This document shows positions 1-8,900 of a DNA stretch of 64,000 nt, piece by piece (the stretch's first letter is position 1; each line of letters begins with the position of its first letter). Where the stretch lies: assembly GCA_018401875.1 (NCBI GenBank), contig JAGYJZ010000003.1:124001-188000 (forward strand), read 5' to 3'. The position numbers and the translations under genes were made by a program. This stretch comes from Salibacteraceae bacterium (lineage in GTDB: Bacteria; Bacteroidota; Bacteroidia; Flavobacteriales_G; Salibacteraceae). The notes beneath the pieces are model-generated. The model was not told where the DNA came from, ran no database searches, and saw only the letters and a list, made by a program, of their open reading frames with translations.

Positions 1-677
1 TTGGTTTTGACCTCAATGCCGCGTGTTCGGGGTTCATCTATGGACTCATTACAGGATCAAAATTTGTGGAGAGCGGCACCCATAAAAAGGTGGTGGTCAT
101 TGGAGCAGATAAAATGTCCTCTATTCTAGATTACACTGACCGCGCCACGTGCATTATTTTCGGTGATGGAGCAGGTGTGGTTTTGCTCGAAGCAGATGAA
201 AACGGCAATGGAATTCAGGACTCTATTTTAAAGAGTGATGGCAGTGGCGAGGAATTCTTACACCAAAAAGCCGGAGGATCAGAGCGACCTGCTACGCATG
301 GCACGGTGGATAGAAAAGAACACTTCGTATACCAAGAAGGGAAAACGGTGTTCAAATTTGCTGTTTCAAATATGGCTGATGTGAGTTATCAAATCATGCA
401 ACGAAATAATTTAACAGCCAATGAAATCGCCTGGCTCGTTCCACATCAAGCTAACTTGCGTATCATTGATGCCACGGCACACAGAATGGGTGTCGGAAAA
501 GAAAAAGTAATGATCAATATTGACCGTTATGGAAATACAACAAATGGCACTATACCTTTATGCCTTTCTGACTGGGAAAGCCAGCTTCACAAAGGTGACA
601 ACATAATTCTTTCAGCATTTGGAGGAGGATTTACCTGGGGGTCAGTTTACCTCAAATGGGCGTATGATCCTTCTTAA
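1..677 (+). CDS. fabH: 3-oxoacyl-ACP synthase III (FabH), 3' part
   Basis: This is the C-terminal part of the condensing enzyme that starts fatty-acid synthesis by joining acetyl-CoA (or a branched primer) to malonyl-ACP. The gene begins upstream of the window; the first complete codon is at position 3. The catalytic triad of the thiolase fold is visible: Cys in NAACSGF right at the window edge, His in PHQANLRI near 445-470, and Asn in [10 protein letters not shown] near 531-560, which is slightly divergent from the commoner NTSAASIP. A glycine-rich FGGGFTWG motif closes the protein. It is followed 55 bases later by accB and accC, a gene order usual in Bacteroidota, where plsX often lies upstream. 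Identity is secure; only the missing 5' part is unknown. Confidence 0.96.
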   Translation, partial: GFDLNAACSGFIYGLITGSKFVESGTHKKVVVIGADKMSSILDYTDRATCIIFGDGAGVVLLEADENGNGIQDSILKSDGSGEEFLHQKAGGSERPATHGTVDRKEHFVYQEGKTVFKFAVSNMADVSYQIMQRNNLTANEIAWLVPHQANLRIIDATAHRMGVGKEKVMINIDRYGNTTNGTIPLCLSDWESQLHKGDNIILSAFGGGFTWGSVYLKWAYDPS

Positions 678-732
678 TATTGCCGATCATTCATATTAAA
701 TTACTTTAGTATCCCCTTATAAAATAAACCAT

Positions 733-1230
733 ATGGATATTAGTCAAATACAATCGTTAATCAAGTTCGTATCTAAATCAGGTGTGAACGAAGTAGAACT
801 TGAGACCAAAGATTTCAAGATCAATATCAAAACCAATAAAGCCGGAGATGCAACCACTCAAATGATGGCTGTGCCTCAGCAGAATTACGCTCCACAGCAA
901 GCTCCAGCTGCGCCAGTGGCAGCGCCTGCGCCAGCGCCTTCTGCAGATGGTGGTAGCCAAAACAACGAATCGAAAAGCGATGACAATAAGTATGTAACTG
1001 TGAAGTCTCCAATGATTGGTACTTTTTATCGTTCTGCTAATCCTGAATCAGATTCTTTTGTGAATGTTGGTGATGATATCAGTGCAGGAAAGGTAATTTG
1101 CATCATTGAGGCTATGAAACTTTTCAATGAAATAGAAGCAGAAATTTCTGGTAAGATTGTGAAAGTGTTGGCAGATGATGCTACACCCGTTGAATACGAT
1201 CAACCACTATTCCTTGTTGATCCTTCATAA
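733..1230 (+). CDS. accB: Acetyl-CoA carboxylase biotin carboxyl carrier protein
   Basis: This 165-residue carrier subunit of acetyl-CoA carboxylase shuttles carboxybiotin between AccC and the carboxyltransferase. The N-terminal 35 residues match the usual AccB helix region (MDISQIQSLIKFV). A flexible Ala/Pro-rich linker spans about residues 45-70. The C-terminal biotinyl domain carries the biotinylation motif EAMKLFNEI, with the acceptor lysine at residue 129. Length fits the family. It lies between fabH and accC on the same strand, 33 bases before accC, so the three are likely co-transcribed. Confidence 0.97.
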   Translation: MDISQIQSLIKFVSKSGVNEVELETKDFKINIKTNKAGDATTQMMAVPQQNYAPQQAPAAPVAAPAPAPSADGGSQNNESKSDDNKYVTVKSPMIGTFYRSANPESDSFVNVGDDISAGKVICIIEAMKLFNEIEAEISGKIVKVLADDATPVEYDQPLFLVDPS

Positions 1231-1263
1231 GACAACGCCAGGAGATATTTAAAATCAAATCAT

Positions 1264-2616
1264 ATGTTCAACAAAATACTAATCGCAAATCGCGGTGAGA
1301 TAGCATTGCGTATTATCCGCACTTGCCGAGAGATGGGAATTAAAACCGTGGCGGTCTATTCGAAAGCCGATGCAGATAGTTTGCATGTGCGCTTTGCCGA
1401 TGAGGCGGTTTGTATTGGCCCAGCAGTCAGTAGCGAATCTTACCTAAAAATCCCGAATATTATTGCCGCTGCTGAAATCACAAACTCTGATGCCATCCAT
1501 CCGGGTTATGGTTTCCTCTCAGAAAACGCCAAATTCTCTAAAATTTGCCAGGAAAACGGCATCAAGTTTATAGGGGCTTTGCCTGAGCAGATCGAAGGAA
1601 TGGGCGACAAGTCGAGCGCAAAGAAAACCATGATTGACGCAGGGGTTCCAACAATTCCAGGTTCTGCAGGTCTTTTGAAATCACAGGAAGACGCCCTTAA
1701 AGTGGCCAAACAAATTGGCTATCCGGTGATCATGAAGGCTACTGCAGGAGGTGGCGGAAAAGGCATGCGCATGTGCACCAATGATGAAGAGGTTACTACA
1801 GCTTGGGGTTCGGCCCGAAAAGAAGCACTCGCAGCTTTTGGAAATGACGGCATGTACATGGAGAAATTCATCGTGGAGCCTCGTCACATAGAAATTCAAA
1901 TTGCAGGCGATCAACAAGGTAAAGTTTGCCATTTATCTGAACGTGATTGTTCGGTGCAGCGAAGGCATCAAAAACTGGTAGAAGAAACACCTTCTCCATT
2001 CATGACCAAGGAATTGCGCAAAAAAATGGGTGATGCTGCTATTAAGGCTGGAAAAGCAGTGCGCTACGAAGGCGTTGGTACAGTTGAGTTTTTGGTGGAC
2101 AAAGACCGCAACTTCTACTTTATGGAGATGAACACGCGCATCCAAGTCGAGCACACCATTACTGAGGAAGTAATCAATTACGACTTGATCAAAGAGCAGA
2201 TCAAAATTGCTGCGGGAATCCCTATCAGTGGAAAGAATTACGAGCCAATTGGGCACGCGATCCAATGCCGAATCAATGCGGAAGATCCGTTGAATGATTT
2301 CCGTCCGAGTCCGGGTAAAATCACTGAATACCACGAACCAGGTGGGCATGGAATTAGAATTGATACGCATGTGTATGCAGGTTATGTAATTCCTCCATTT
2401 TACGACTCGATGATTGCAAAATTGATTACCGTGGCGCAAACCCGAGAAGAAGCGATCACAAAGATGGAACGTGCATTGGGTGAGTACATCATCGAAGGAG
2501 TGAAAACAACGATCCCTTTTCATCAACAATTAATGAAACAACCGAAGTTTAGGGATGGAAAAATCACCACTAAGTTTCTTGAGGAGTGGGATTTCAAAAA
2601 AGATTTGACTGCTTAA
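1264..2616 (+). CDS. accC: Acetyl-CoA carboxylase, biotin carboxylase subunit
   Basis: This 450-residue ATP-grasp enzyme carboxylates the biotin on AccB using ATP and bicarbonate, the first half-reaction of malonyl-CoA formation. The start [16 protein letters not shown] is the standard AccC N terminus. The ATP-binding glycine-rich loop GGGGKGMR lies near residues 162-169. The catalytic region [14 protein letters not shown] lies near residues 286-300. Full length for the family. The gene ends 25 bases before a strong terminator that separates it from the convergent dxs. No adjacent carboxyltransferase (accA/accD) is present. Confidence 0.98.
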   Translation: MFNKILIANRGEIALRIIRTCREMGIKTVAVYSKADADSLHVRFADEAVCIGPAVSSESYLKIPNIIAAAEITNSDAIHPGYGFLSENAKFSKICQENGIKFIGALPEQIEGMGDKSSAKKTMIDAGVPTIPGSAGLLKSQEDALKVAKQIGYPVIMKATAGGGGKGMRMCTNDEEVTTAWGSARKEALAAFGNDGMYMEKFIVEPRHIEIQIAGDQQGKVCHLSERDCSVQRRHQKLVEETPSPFMTKELRKKMGDAAIKAGKAVRYEGVGTVEFLVDKDRNFYFMEMNTRIQVEHTITEEVINYDLIKEQIKIAAGIPISGKNYEPIGHAIQCRINAEDPLNDFRPSPGKITEYHEPGGHGIRIDTHVYAGYVIPPFYDSMIAKLITVAQTREEAITKMERALGEYIIEGVKTTIPFHQQLMKQPKFRDGKITTKFLEEWDFKKDLTA

Positions 2617-2637
2617 TTTTGGCAGCTCAACATCATT

Positions 2638-2677
2638 AAAAAGCCCCAAGTCGAATACCGACTTGGGGCTTTTTTTG
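2638..2677. terminator. Bidirectional rho-independent terminator between accC and dxs
   Basis: A perfect 13-bp stem (2641-2653 paired with 2659-2671) has a 5-base loop, AATAC. It is flanked by A5 on the left and T7 on the right, so it can terminate accC on the plus strand and dxs on the minus strand. Confidence 0.93.
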
Positions 2678-2692
2678 TAAGCTTCTAACGTG

Positions 2693-4645
2693 TTATCCGG
2701 CTAAGTTGCTTTTCTTTCCTTGAGCAGACTGCAGCGCTTTTTCAGCTGTTTTTTGTATACCATCAGCGTCAAAACCGCATTCCGCCCATAGTTGGTCTTG
2801 CGAACCATGCTCAACGATGCGGTCGGGAATTCCCAATCGGATCACGTGTGATTTGTAGCCATGATCAACCATGAATTCAAGCACTGCGCTTCCGAAACCG
2901 CCTTGCACACAGCCATCTTCAACGGTTATCACATGATCAAATTTACCAAATACTTCGTGCAACATCACTTCATCCAGGGGCTTGACAAATCGCATATCGT
3001 ACAGTGCGGCCGAAATTCCCTGCTTTTTTAACTGCTGAATAGCGGTTAACGCTAAATTTCCAGGATGACCAAAGGTTAGAATCGCGATGTCTGAACCCGA
3101 AATCACTTTTCTTCCCGTACCGATTTTTACCTTTTTCATGGGTGTTTTCCATTCAGGCATAACCCCTTGACCACGCGGGTATCGAATGACGAATGGAGCA
3201 TTGGTTTCAGCAAGTTGAGCGGTATACATTAAGTTCCTTAGCTCTTCCTCGTTCATTGGAGCTGAAACAATAAGGTTAGGAATGCATCGCATGTATGAAA
3301 TGTCATACACACCGTGGTGTGTGGGGCCGTCATCGCCAGCAAAACCAGCGCGATCTAAGCAAAACACAACGTGTAAATTCTGAATGGCAACGTCATGCAC
3401 TACTTGATCGTAGGCGCGTTGCATAAACGATGAATAAATATTACAAAACGGAATCAAACCTTGAGAAGCCAATCCTGCACTAAACGTTACTGCATGCTGC
3501 TCGGCAATTCCCACATCAAATGCTCTATCGGGCATGGCTTTCATCATGATGTTTAATGAACTTCCCGAGGGCATTGCTGGAGTAATGCCCATAATTTTTT
3601 CATTTTTTTCGGCAAGCTCAACGATGGTATGACCAAACACTTCTTGGTATTTTGGAGGCTGAGGATTATTGGGGGCTACCTTGATAATTTCACCCGTGTC
3701 TTTATTGAAAATGCCTGGCGCGTGCCATTTGGTGGGAGAACCGGCTTCTGCTGGCGCATACCCTTTGCCTTTTTTGGTCAAACAATGCAAAATCTTCGGT
3801 CCGGGAATGTCCCTCAAGTCTTCCAATACTTTTGTCAAATGGATGACATCGTGCCCATCGATTGGTCCAAAATATCGAAAGTTGAGGCTTTCGAAGAGGT
3901 TGGAGTGACTCAACAATGTTGACTTTATGCTTTGTTCTACTTTTTGAACGATATCCCTCGCTGAAGGGCCAAATTTGCTCACCTTTCCAAGCAGGTGCCA
4001 TACCTCATCTTTCACCTTGTTGTAGGTATGTGAAGTCGTAATATCCGTCAAATAATCTTTTAACGCTCCAACATTGGGGTCAATGCTCATGCAATTGTCA
4101 TTGAGCACCACGAGAAGGTTACTGTTCTCAACGCCTGCGTGGTTTAAGCCTTCAAAAGCTAAGCCTGCAGTCATCGCGCCATCGCCAATTATGGCAACAT
4201 GCTGCCTTTCTTGATCGCCTTTTAATTTAGAAGCTACGGCCATTCCGAGGGCTGCAGAGATAGAGGTTGATGAGTGACCAACACCGAAGGTGTCGTATTC
4301 ACTTTCTTTGATTTTTGGAAAACCAGAAATTCCACCGTATTTTCTGTTGGTATGAAAAACATCGCGTCTTCCAGTTAAAATTTTGTGTCCGTATGCTTGG
4401 TGCCCGACATCCCAAACCAAACGATCTTCAGGAGTATTGAAGGCATAGTGCAGTGCAACGGTGAGTTCTACAACACCTAAACTGGCGCCAAAGTGACCCC
4501 CTTTTTGCGATACGACATCGATAATGAAGTCGCGAAGCTCATCGCAGACTTGGGGTAATTGCTCGACCGAAAAATTATCCCTTAAGTCTTTAGGGTAAAC
4601 TATTTGAGAAAGATATTCTCCAGCACGGAAAGATGATTCAGGCAT
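2693..4645 (-). CDS. dxs: 1-deoxy-D-xylulose-5-phosphate synthase
   Basis: This thiamine-diphosphate enzyme condenses pyruvate and glyceraldehyde 3-phosphate, the first step of the MEP isoprenoid pathway. At 650 residues it is full length. Visible signatures are HFGASLG (His51), DVGHQAYGHK near residue 80, and the ThDP/Mg site GDGAMTAG at residues 154-161 with a downstream LNDN. The second domain has GIAEQHAVTFSAG, with the catalytic Glu, and DRAGFAGDDGPTHHG. The C-terminal transketolase domain has EDGCVQGGFGSA. The start is the only ATG compatible with the usual N terminus. It converges on accC and lies 86 bases downstream of purQ's stop on the same strand. Confidence 0.98.
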   Translation of the reverse strand: MPESSFRAGEYLSQIVYPKDLRDNFSVEQLPQVCDELRDFIIDVVSQKGGHFGASLGVVELTVALHYAFNTPEDRLVWDVGHQAYGHKILTGRRDVFHTNRKYGGISGFPKIKESEYDTFGVGHSSTSISAALGMAVASKLKGDQERQHVAIIGDGAMTAGLAFEGLNHAGVENSNLLVVLNDNCMSIDPNVGALKDYLTDITTSHTYNKVKDEVWHLLGKVSKFGPSARDIVQKVEQSIKSTLLSHSNLFESLNFRYFGPIDGHDVIHLTKVLEDLRDIPGPKILHCLTKKGKGYAPAEAGSPTKWHAPGIFNKDTGEIIKVAPNNPQPPKYQEVFGHTIVELAEKNEKIMGITPAMPSGSSLNIMMKAMPDRAFDVGIAEQHAVTFSAGLASQGLIPFCNIYSSFMQRAYDQVVHDVAIQNLHVVFCLDRAGFAGDDGPTHHGVYDISYMRCIPNLIVSAPMNEEELRNLMYTAQLAETNAPFVIRYPRGQGVMPEWKTPMKKVKIGTGRKVISGSDIAILTFGHPGNLALTAIQQLKKQGISAALYDMRFVKPLDEVMLHEVFGKFDHVITVEDGCVQGGFGSAVLEFMVDHGYKSHVIRLGIPDRIVEHGSQDQLWAECGFDADGIQKTAEKALQSAQGKKSNLAG

Positions 4646-4731
4646 ACCAACGGTGGGTTTTCAATTAGAAACACTACGGCATTTATAAAGTTCTAATCTT
4701 TTTCAATTTACATTAATTTTAAACCAAGTGT

Positions 4732-5424
4732 TTAGGCCATCACTTCAGCCAAAATTGACTCAAAAATAACGCGGCCATCTTCATTTCTGAGGTCAGCATC
4801 GGCAGCTCGTTCGGGGTGCGGCATCATGCCAAAGACATTGCGCGAGGAATTGCAAATTCCTGCAATATTATTCACAGCGCCATTGGGGTTAGATGCTTCA
4901 TTTACCTCGCCACTTTCAGAGGCATATCGGAAAAGCACTTGGTTGTTTTCTTCTAATTTTTTAATTGCTTCAGGGCTGTCGTAATAATTTCCTTCACCGT
5001 GGGCAATGGGGATTTTGAGTACGGTTCCTTCGGCTATATTTCTTGTGATGAGCGAGTCGCTTGTCTCAGTTCTCAAAAATACATTTTTGCAAATAAATTG
5101 TCTGTTCGCATTGTGTTGAAGTGTGCCCGGCAGCAACTCTGCCTCGCATAAAATTTGAAATCCGTTGCACACACCAAACACGTATCCTCCGTTTTTCGCG
5201 AATTCAATTACCTCTTTCATGATAGGCGAAAATTGGGCAATGGCCCCCGAACGCAAATAATCACCGTAAGAAAAGCCTCCTGGAAGCACAATAAAATCGC
5301 ACCCCTTCAGGTCGTGATCTTTATGCCATAAACGCTCTACATGCTGGCCCATCATGGTCTCCAAAACATAAATCATGTCTTGATCGCAGTTTGAACCGGG
5401 AAAGGTGATTACTCCAAACTTCAT
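4732..5424 (-). CDS. purQ: Phosphoribosylformylglycinamidine synthase, glutaminase subunit PurQ
   Basis: The 230-residue class I glutamine amidotransferase supplies ammonia for the FGAM synthase step of purine synthesis. This small-PurQ form normally works with separate PurL and PurS rather than with a fused PurL. The oxyanion and nucleophile region VFGVCNGFQIL places the catalytic Cys at residue 86, and MMPHPERA supplies His203 and Glu205. The N terminus MKFGVITFPGSNCDQD is typical. A -7 box is present just upstream. Neither purL nor purS is in the window; purD lies 1.3 kb away on the same strand. Confidence 0.97.
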   Translation of the reverse strand: MKFGVITFPGSNCDQDMIYVLETMMGQHVERLWHKDHDLKGCDFIVLPGGFSYGDYLRSGAIAQFSPIMKEVIEFAKNGGYVFGVCNGFQILCEAELLPGTLQHNANRQFICKNVFLRTETSDSLITRNIAEGTVLKIPIAHGEGNYYDSPEAIKKLEENNQVLFRYASESGEVNEASNPNGAVNNIAGICNSSRNVFGMMPHPERAADADLRNEDGRVIFESILAEVMA

Positions 5425-5443
5425 TCGTGTGTCAATTAAGCCT

Positions 5444-5451
5444 CAAAAATA
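5444..5451 (-). promoter_or_regulatory. Candidate purQ promoter -7 box
   Basis: Read on the minus strand this is TATTTTTG, an exact match to the Bacteroidota -7 consensus TAnnTTTG, 19 bases upstream of the purQ start codon. No clear -33 TTG was seen at the usual spacing. Confidence 0.5.
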
Positions 5452-5473
5452 GCAATAGTTGAGAGTCGGAGAC

Positions 5474-6418
5474 TTATGTATTATAGAAGAATATAATGAG
5501 GAGAAAAACGAGGAAATAGATGCTGCCCACGCGCTGATTTTTTATTGTGATCAACGCTTTCGATAGTACGATGCTTGAGGGAAAAACTATGAAAATTGCC
5601 ATGTCAACATAGCCCATGTTCAAAACGATAAATGCGGAGATAAACATAAATGTTACCACGATCATCCATCGTCTTCTCACGCGCAGAGTGCTCGATCCTG
5701 AGCTGCCATACAATGAAGTAAGCGCCATTAAAAGCATGAATACTATCATTATCACTGCCATCATCGACTGTTTGTCGAAAGGAAGAAGCACTCCCAACAA
5801 GGCAAGGTCAAACGAAGGAAAATAGAGCTCGTTGAAGCCAATGAACAAGAATGCATTGTAGAAATAGACAGGTATCAAAAGACCAAGTAAACCTATGATG
5901 AACCTGCGCAGAGTGATCATGCCAACAGCGGCCAGCGACTGAATAACGAGGAAAAAATACAGCACTGACCATGCTTCAAGCAGGGTCAATAGACCAACGA
6001 TCAGTGATGCGTTAAAAACAAAAACGGATAGTTTTTTTTGCTCGTCAGGAATCTGCTCTACCCAGCGCAAAATCGCCAATTGCAGAAAGAAAATCGTCCA
6101 TAAGTAGAAGAAATTGCTCTCTTCGGGCAGCATGAAGAAGAGTAAGACAATGAATAAATTGGGCAGGTTAGATATGCGGCCAAGTATTCCTAAACTCTGA
6201 ATTGTTTGGTTTGCTTTAAGGCCCGTGATCAAGGCGAAAATTCCGCCTAAGGCATAGTTTAACCAAGCTGGCCAAGACTGAATAAAGCCCAAGTGGAAGG
6301 CCGAATCTGCGCGCAAAGGTTCGATCCCAGTAATAATTTTCGCGACCACTCCGACCACCATAATCAAAGGGGCAACAACAATAATGAGTCGGTCGTTTTT
6401 AAGAAGAAAGTTGAGCAA
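5474..6418 (-). CDS. DUF6427-like polytopic membrane protein
   Basis: The 314-residue protein is almost entirely hydrophobic, with roughly eight to ten predicted membrane segments and short polar loops. It begins with a cytoplasmic-looking LLKNDRL stretch and then IIVVAPLIMVVGVV. It resembles the flavobacterial DUF6427 family, which I remember as occurring beside purD and a DUF6341-type small protein; that same neighbourhood is seen here. The function of the family is not known to me. The gene has its own -7 box and is divergent from the small gene at 6500. Confidence 0.7.
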   Translation of the reverse strand: MLNFLLKNDRLIIVVAPLIMVVGVVAKIITGIEPLRADSAFHLGFIQSWPAWLNYALGGIFALITGLKANQTIQSLGILGRISNLPNLFIVLLFFMLPEESNFFYLWTIFFLQLAILRWVEQIPDEQKKLSVFVFNASLIVGLLTLLEAWSVLYFFLVIQSLAAVGMITLRRFIIGLLGLLIPVYFYNAFLFIGFNELYFPSFDLALLGVLLPFDKQSMMAVIMIVFMLLMALTSLYGSSGSSTLRVRRRWMIVVTFMFISAFIVLNMGYVDMAIFIVFPSSIVLSKALITIKNQRVGSIYFLVFLLIIFFYNT

Positions 6419-6436
6419 TGGAAAGATTTTAAACTA

Positions 6437-6444
6437 CAAACTTA
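6437..6444 (-). promoter_or_regulatory. Candidate -7 box for the DUF6427-like gene
   Basis: The minus strand reads TAAGTTTG, matching TAnnTTTG, 18 bases before the start codon at 6418. It forms a divergent pair with the box at 6476-6483. Confidence 0.5.
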
Positions 6445-6475
6445 AATGACTGCACTGCAGTATTGATTCGTTTTT

Positions 6476-6483
6476 TAGATTTG
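6476..6483 (+). promoter_or_regulatory. Candidate -7 box for the DUF6341-like gene
   Basis: TAGATTTG matches TAnnTTTG and ends 16 bases before the ATG at 6500. A TTG at 6463-6465 is too close to act as a standard -33 element. Confidence 0.5.
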
Positions 6484-6499
6484 CGCAAAGTTTGATCAC

Positions 6500-6682
6500 A
6501 TGGATGTTGAATTTATAGACGCTATCGGACAATTATTCACCGATTCTTTCGCGATTCTTCGCTTATTAGAGAATGGATTTAATTGGTTTATCATCGGGAT
6601 AATGTCAATCCTAATGGTGATTTGGATAAAAAAGATGGGTGACTTCAACAAAGAAGCTGATAAAAACGGCACGCTTCGTTAA
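6500..6682 (+). CDS. Small DUF6341-like membrane protein
   Basis: The 60-residue protein has an amphipathic N-terminal helix (FIDAIGQLFTDSFAILRLLE) followed by one membrane helix (WFIIGIMSILMVIWI) and a short basic/polar tail. The pattern of an N-terminal helix, a Trp/Asn-containing turn (NGFNWF) and a single transmembrane helix resembles the small DUF6341 proteins that sit beside purD in flavobacteria. A TAnnTTTG box precedes it. Its stop overlaps the purD stop by four bases (TTAA, 6679-6682). Function unknown. Confidence 0.72.
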   Translation: MDVEFIDAIGQLFTDSFAILRLLENGFNWFIIGIMSILMVIWIKKMGDFNKEADKNGTLR

Positions 6683-7968
6683 TCCTTTTTTAGGTCGAAC
6701 CCTATATCTTTTCTAAAGTACATATTTTCGAAATCAATGTTCGAAAGTCTCTTGTACGTCATAGAAAGTGCAGCATCTAAGTTTTCCGCGAGCGATGTAA
6801 TTGCGATTACTCGTCCGCCGCTCGACCGTATTTCACTGCCCACTAATTTTGTTCCAGCTTGAAAAACGAAGGATTCTTTTACGCTATCGAGACCTGTTAT
6901 CAACTTATTCTTTTCATAATTCTCAGGGTATCCGCCAGAAACAACCATGACGCAGGCCGCAGTGCGTTGGTCAATTACAATTTCACTTCCTGCCAACGTG
7001 CTGTTTCCGCAGTTCCACAACAGCTCGAGTAAATCACTTTTTATTCTCGGTATTACGCTTTCGGTTTCAGGGTCGCCCATGCGGCAATTGTATTCGATCA
7101 CTTGAGGTTCGCCATTTACATTCATCAAGCCAATGAACACAAATCCATTGTAGGGAATACCTTCTTGAGCTAATCCATTGATTGTTGGTTCAATGATGCG
7201 TTCAACCACCTTCTCCATAAATGAACCTTGGGCAAATGGCACGGGCGAAATAGAGCCCATTCCACCTGTGTTGAGACCTTTGTCGCCTTCACCGATGCGT
7301 TTGTAGTCTTTTGCTTCAGGAAGAATAACATAATCACTTCCGTCAGTCAATACAAAAACAGAAAGCTCAATGCCTTCAAGAAATTCTTCGATGACAACTT
7401 TTGAGCTTGCTTTGCCGAATTTTCCATCGAGGAGCATTTCATGCAGTGCTCTTGCAGCCTCTTGTTTGTCGTCAATAATCAGCACGCCTTTTCCGGCCGC
7501 CAAACCATCGGCCTTGAGCACATATGGAGGATTGAAACCATCTAAAAATCGAATGGCGTCATTCAATTGCTCGGCATCAAACTCACCAAAACGTGCCGTT
7601 GGAATAGAATGGCGTTGCATGAATCGTTTCGAAAAGCTTTTGCTTCCTTCCAATTGTGCACCAACCATTCCTGGACCAACAATTTTAACGTGATTGATGG
7701 CTGAATCTTCTTCAATAAATTCGCGCACACCCATTACTAATGGTGCTTCTGGGCCAACCACTACCAAATCAATTTTATGCTCGAGTAAAGCGCTTTTCAA
7801 GGCGTTGAAATCCGTTTCACTGAAATCGAGATTAGTTGCAACTTCTGCCGTACCTCCGTTACCGGGTGCTACAAACAGGTGATCTAAGAGTTCACTTTGA
7901 GAAATTTTCCATGCGATGGCATGTTCTCTTCCTCCACCACCAAGAAGTAAAACGCGAAGTTTATTCAT
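6679..7968 (-). CDS. purD: Phosphoribosylamine--glycine ligase
   Basis: This ATP-grasp enzyme forms glycinamide ribonucleotide in purine synthesis. I start it at the ATG at 7968 (429 residues), because MNKLRVLLLGGGGREHAIAW is the canonical PurD N terminus. An upstream in-frame ATG at 8013 would add 15 unrelated residues and overlap the promoter. Other signatures are PEAPLVMGV, LKADGLAAGKGV for ATP binding, LNTGGMGSISP, and NCRMGDPETE near the C-terminal part of the ATP-grasp fold. It is convergent with the DUF6341-like gene and is preceded by a terminator that isolates it from the upstream thioredoxin-like gene. Confidence 0.97.
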   Translation of the reverse strand: MNKLRVLLLGGGGREHAIAWKISQSELLDHLFVAPGNGGTAEVATNLDFSETDFNALKSALLEHKIDLVVVGPEAPLVMGVREFIEEDSAINHVKIVGPGMVGAQLEGSKSFSKRFMQRHSIPTARFGEFDAEQLNDAIRFLDGFNPPYVLKADGLAAGKGVLIIDDKQEAARALHEMLLDGKFGKASSKVVIEEFLEGIELSVFVLTDGSDYVILPEAKDYKRIGEGDKGLNTGGMGSISPVPFAQGSFMEKVVERIIEPTINGLAQEGIPYNGFVFIGLMNVNGEPQVIEYNCRMGDPETESVIPRIKSDLLELLWNCGNSTLAGSEIVIDQRTAACVMVVSGGYPENYEKNKLITGLDSVKESFVFQAGTKLVGSEIRSSGGRVIAITSLAENLDAALSMTYKRLSNIDFENMYFRKDIGFDLKKD

Positions 7969-7988
7969 TTTCAATTTAATTGAGGGTG

Positions 7989-8018
7989 CAAATAAAAAGA
8001 TGCCTGCGCACACTGCAA
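7989..8018 (-). promoter_or_regulatory. Candidate purD promoter
   Basis: The minus strand shows TTG (8016-8018), a 19-base spacer, then TTTATTTG (7989-7996), one mismatch from TAnnTTTG. The spacing suits the Bacteroidota -33/-7 arrangement. It would start transcription a few bases before the ATG at 7968, supporting that start. Confidence 0.5.
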
Positions 8019-8023
8019 TGAAA

Positions 8024-8050
8024 TAAAAAAGGCGACCATTTCTGATCGCC
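8024..8050 (-). terminator. Rho-independent terminator after the thioredoxin-like gene
   Basis: On the minus strand an 8-bp stem (GGCGATCA / TGGTCGCC, one G-T wobble) closes a GAAA tetraloop and is followed by TTTTTTA. It lies 26 bases after the stop of the gene at 8076. Confidence 0.88.
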
Positions 8051-8075
8051 CTTTTCTTATTTCATTTATGAACGC

Positions 8076-8696
8076 TTAAAGCACACGCTTGATGCTGCAG
8101 CCGATAGACTTTGTTACTTCTGGTTCTATCTGCTCTCCATTAATCATGGCAGATATGGCATCCTTTAAATAAGCCTCAGTCACTGCGTTTTTGTCTTTTC
8201 CGTTGTCGTCAATCAACCCTCGGTAAGCGAGTTTAGCATCACGGTTGAATAAGAATATATGCGGTGTGGTTGTGGCTCCAAAGGCATCGGCCAGTTGGTG
8301 TTTTTCGTCAACAACGTAAGGCATTTTGTATTCTTCCTTCTCTGATTTTGCCTTCATGTTTTCGAATGAATCATCGGCATCGCGCTTGGCCTCATTGCTA
8401 TTTACGAGCACCATACCGATGTTGTTTGCCTCGCATAGGTCATATAGCTCGTTGTAACGATTTTCCCATTGAATGACAAACGGACAAGTGTTGCATGAAA
8501 AAATTACGAGCAATCCATTGTCTTTATTCAGCTCGCGCAGGTTAAACTGCTGACCTGATATATCTGTCATTTTATAACTCATCATCGGAATCATATCTCC
8601 GATTTGCACTTGCTCCTGTGCGTTTGCATTCCACGTGGTTATTGTCATTACTAACGCCAATAGAAATGCCTTCATTGCTGTATTCAAAAGTTGCAT
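8076..8696 (-). CDS. Exported thioredoxin-like (AhpC/TSA-type) protein
   Basis: This is a secreted or periplasmic thioredoxin-fold protein of about 206 residues from the ATG at 8696. An N-terminal hydrophobic stretch (AFLLALVMTITTWNANA) ending in Ala-x-Ala is a plausible signal peptide. The domain contains FSCNTCPFVIQWE: the two cysteines are spaced CxxC within CNTC, at the place of the thioredoxin active site. A cis-Pro region, TTTPHIFLF, follows, then AKLAYRGLIDDN. This fits the thioredoxin-like proteins related to AhpC/TSA and TlpA rather than a classic peroxiredoxin. An alternative start is the ATG at 8675. It is monocistronic, closed by a terminator. The physiological substrate is unknown. 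Confidence 0.85.
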   Translation of the reverse strand: MQLLNTAMKAFLLALVMTITTWNANAQEQVQIGDMIPMMSYKMTDISGQQFNLRELNKDNGLLVIFSCNTCPFVIQWENRYNELYDLCEANNIGMVLVNSNEAKRDADDSFENMKAKSEKEEYKMPYVVDEKHQLADAFGATTTPHIFLFNRDAKLAYRGLIDDNGKDKNAVTEAYLKDAISAMINGEQIEPEVTKSIGCSIKRVL

Positions 8697-8900
8697 AGTC
8701 TTATTTTTTCGATTTATCCTGATTGATTTCAAGACGATGAAGATACTATAAGTTGCTTTTTAGAGCTGCATGGAAGGCTTTAAATAAGGTAATTTAAGAT
8801 GTTTACAATTCATTTTTTGCCCATTGTATATTCATCGAGGTGAAGACAGGACGCTAACAGCAGTCGATAATGTAGCTTCGCGTTGAGTTAAAAGGTCCAA

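Noticed and set aside
1933..2529. 198-codon minus-strand frame inside accC
   Set aside because: It is antisense to a highly conserved gene and its Cys/His-rich composition is typical of shadow frames.
2970..3152. Short minus-strand frame within dxs
   Set aside because: It is out of frame with the conserved dxs reading and carries no signal.
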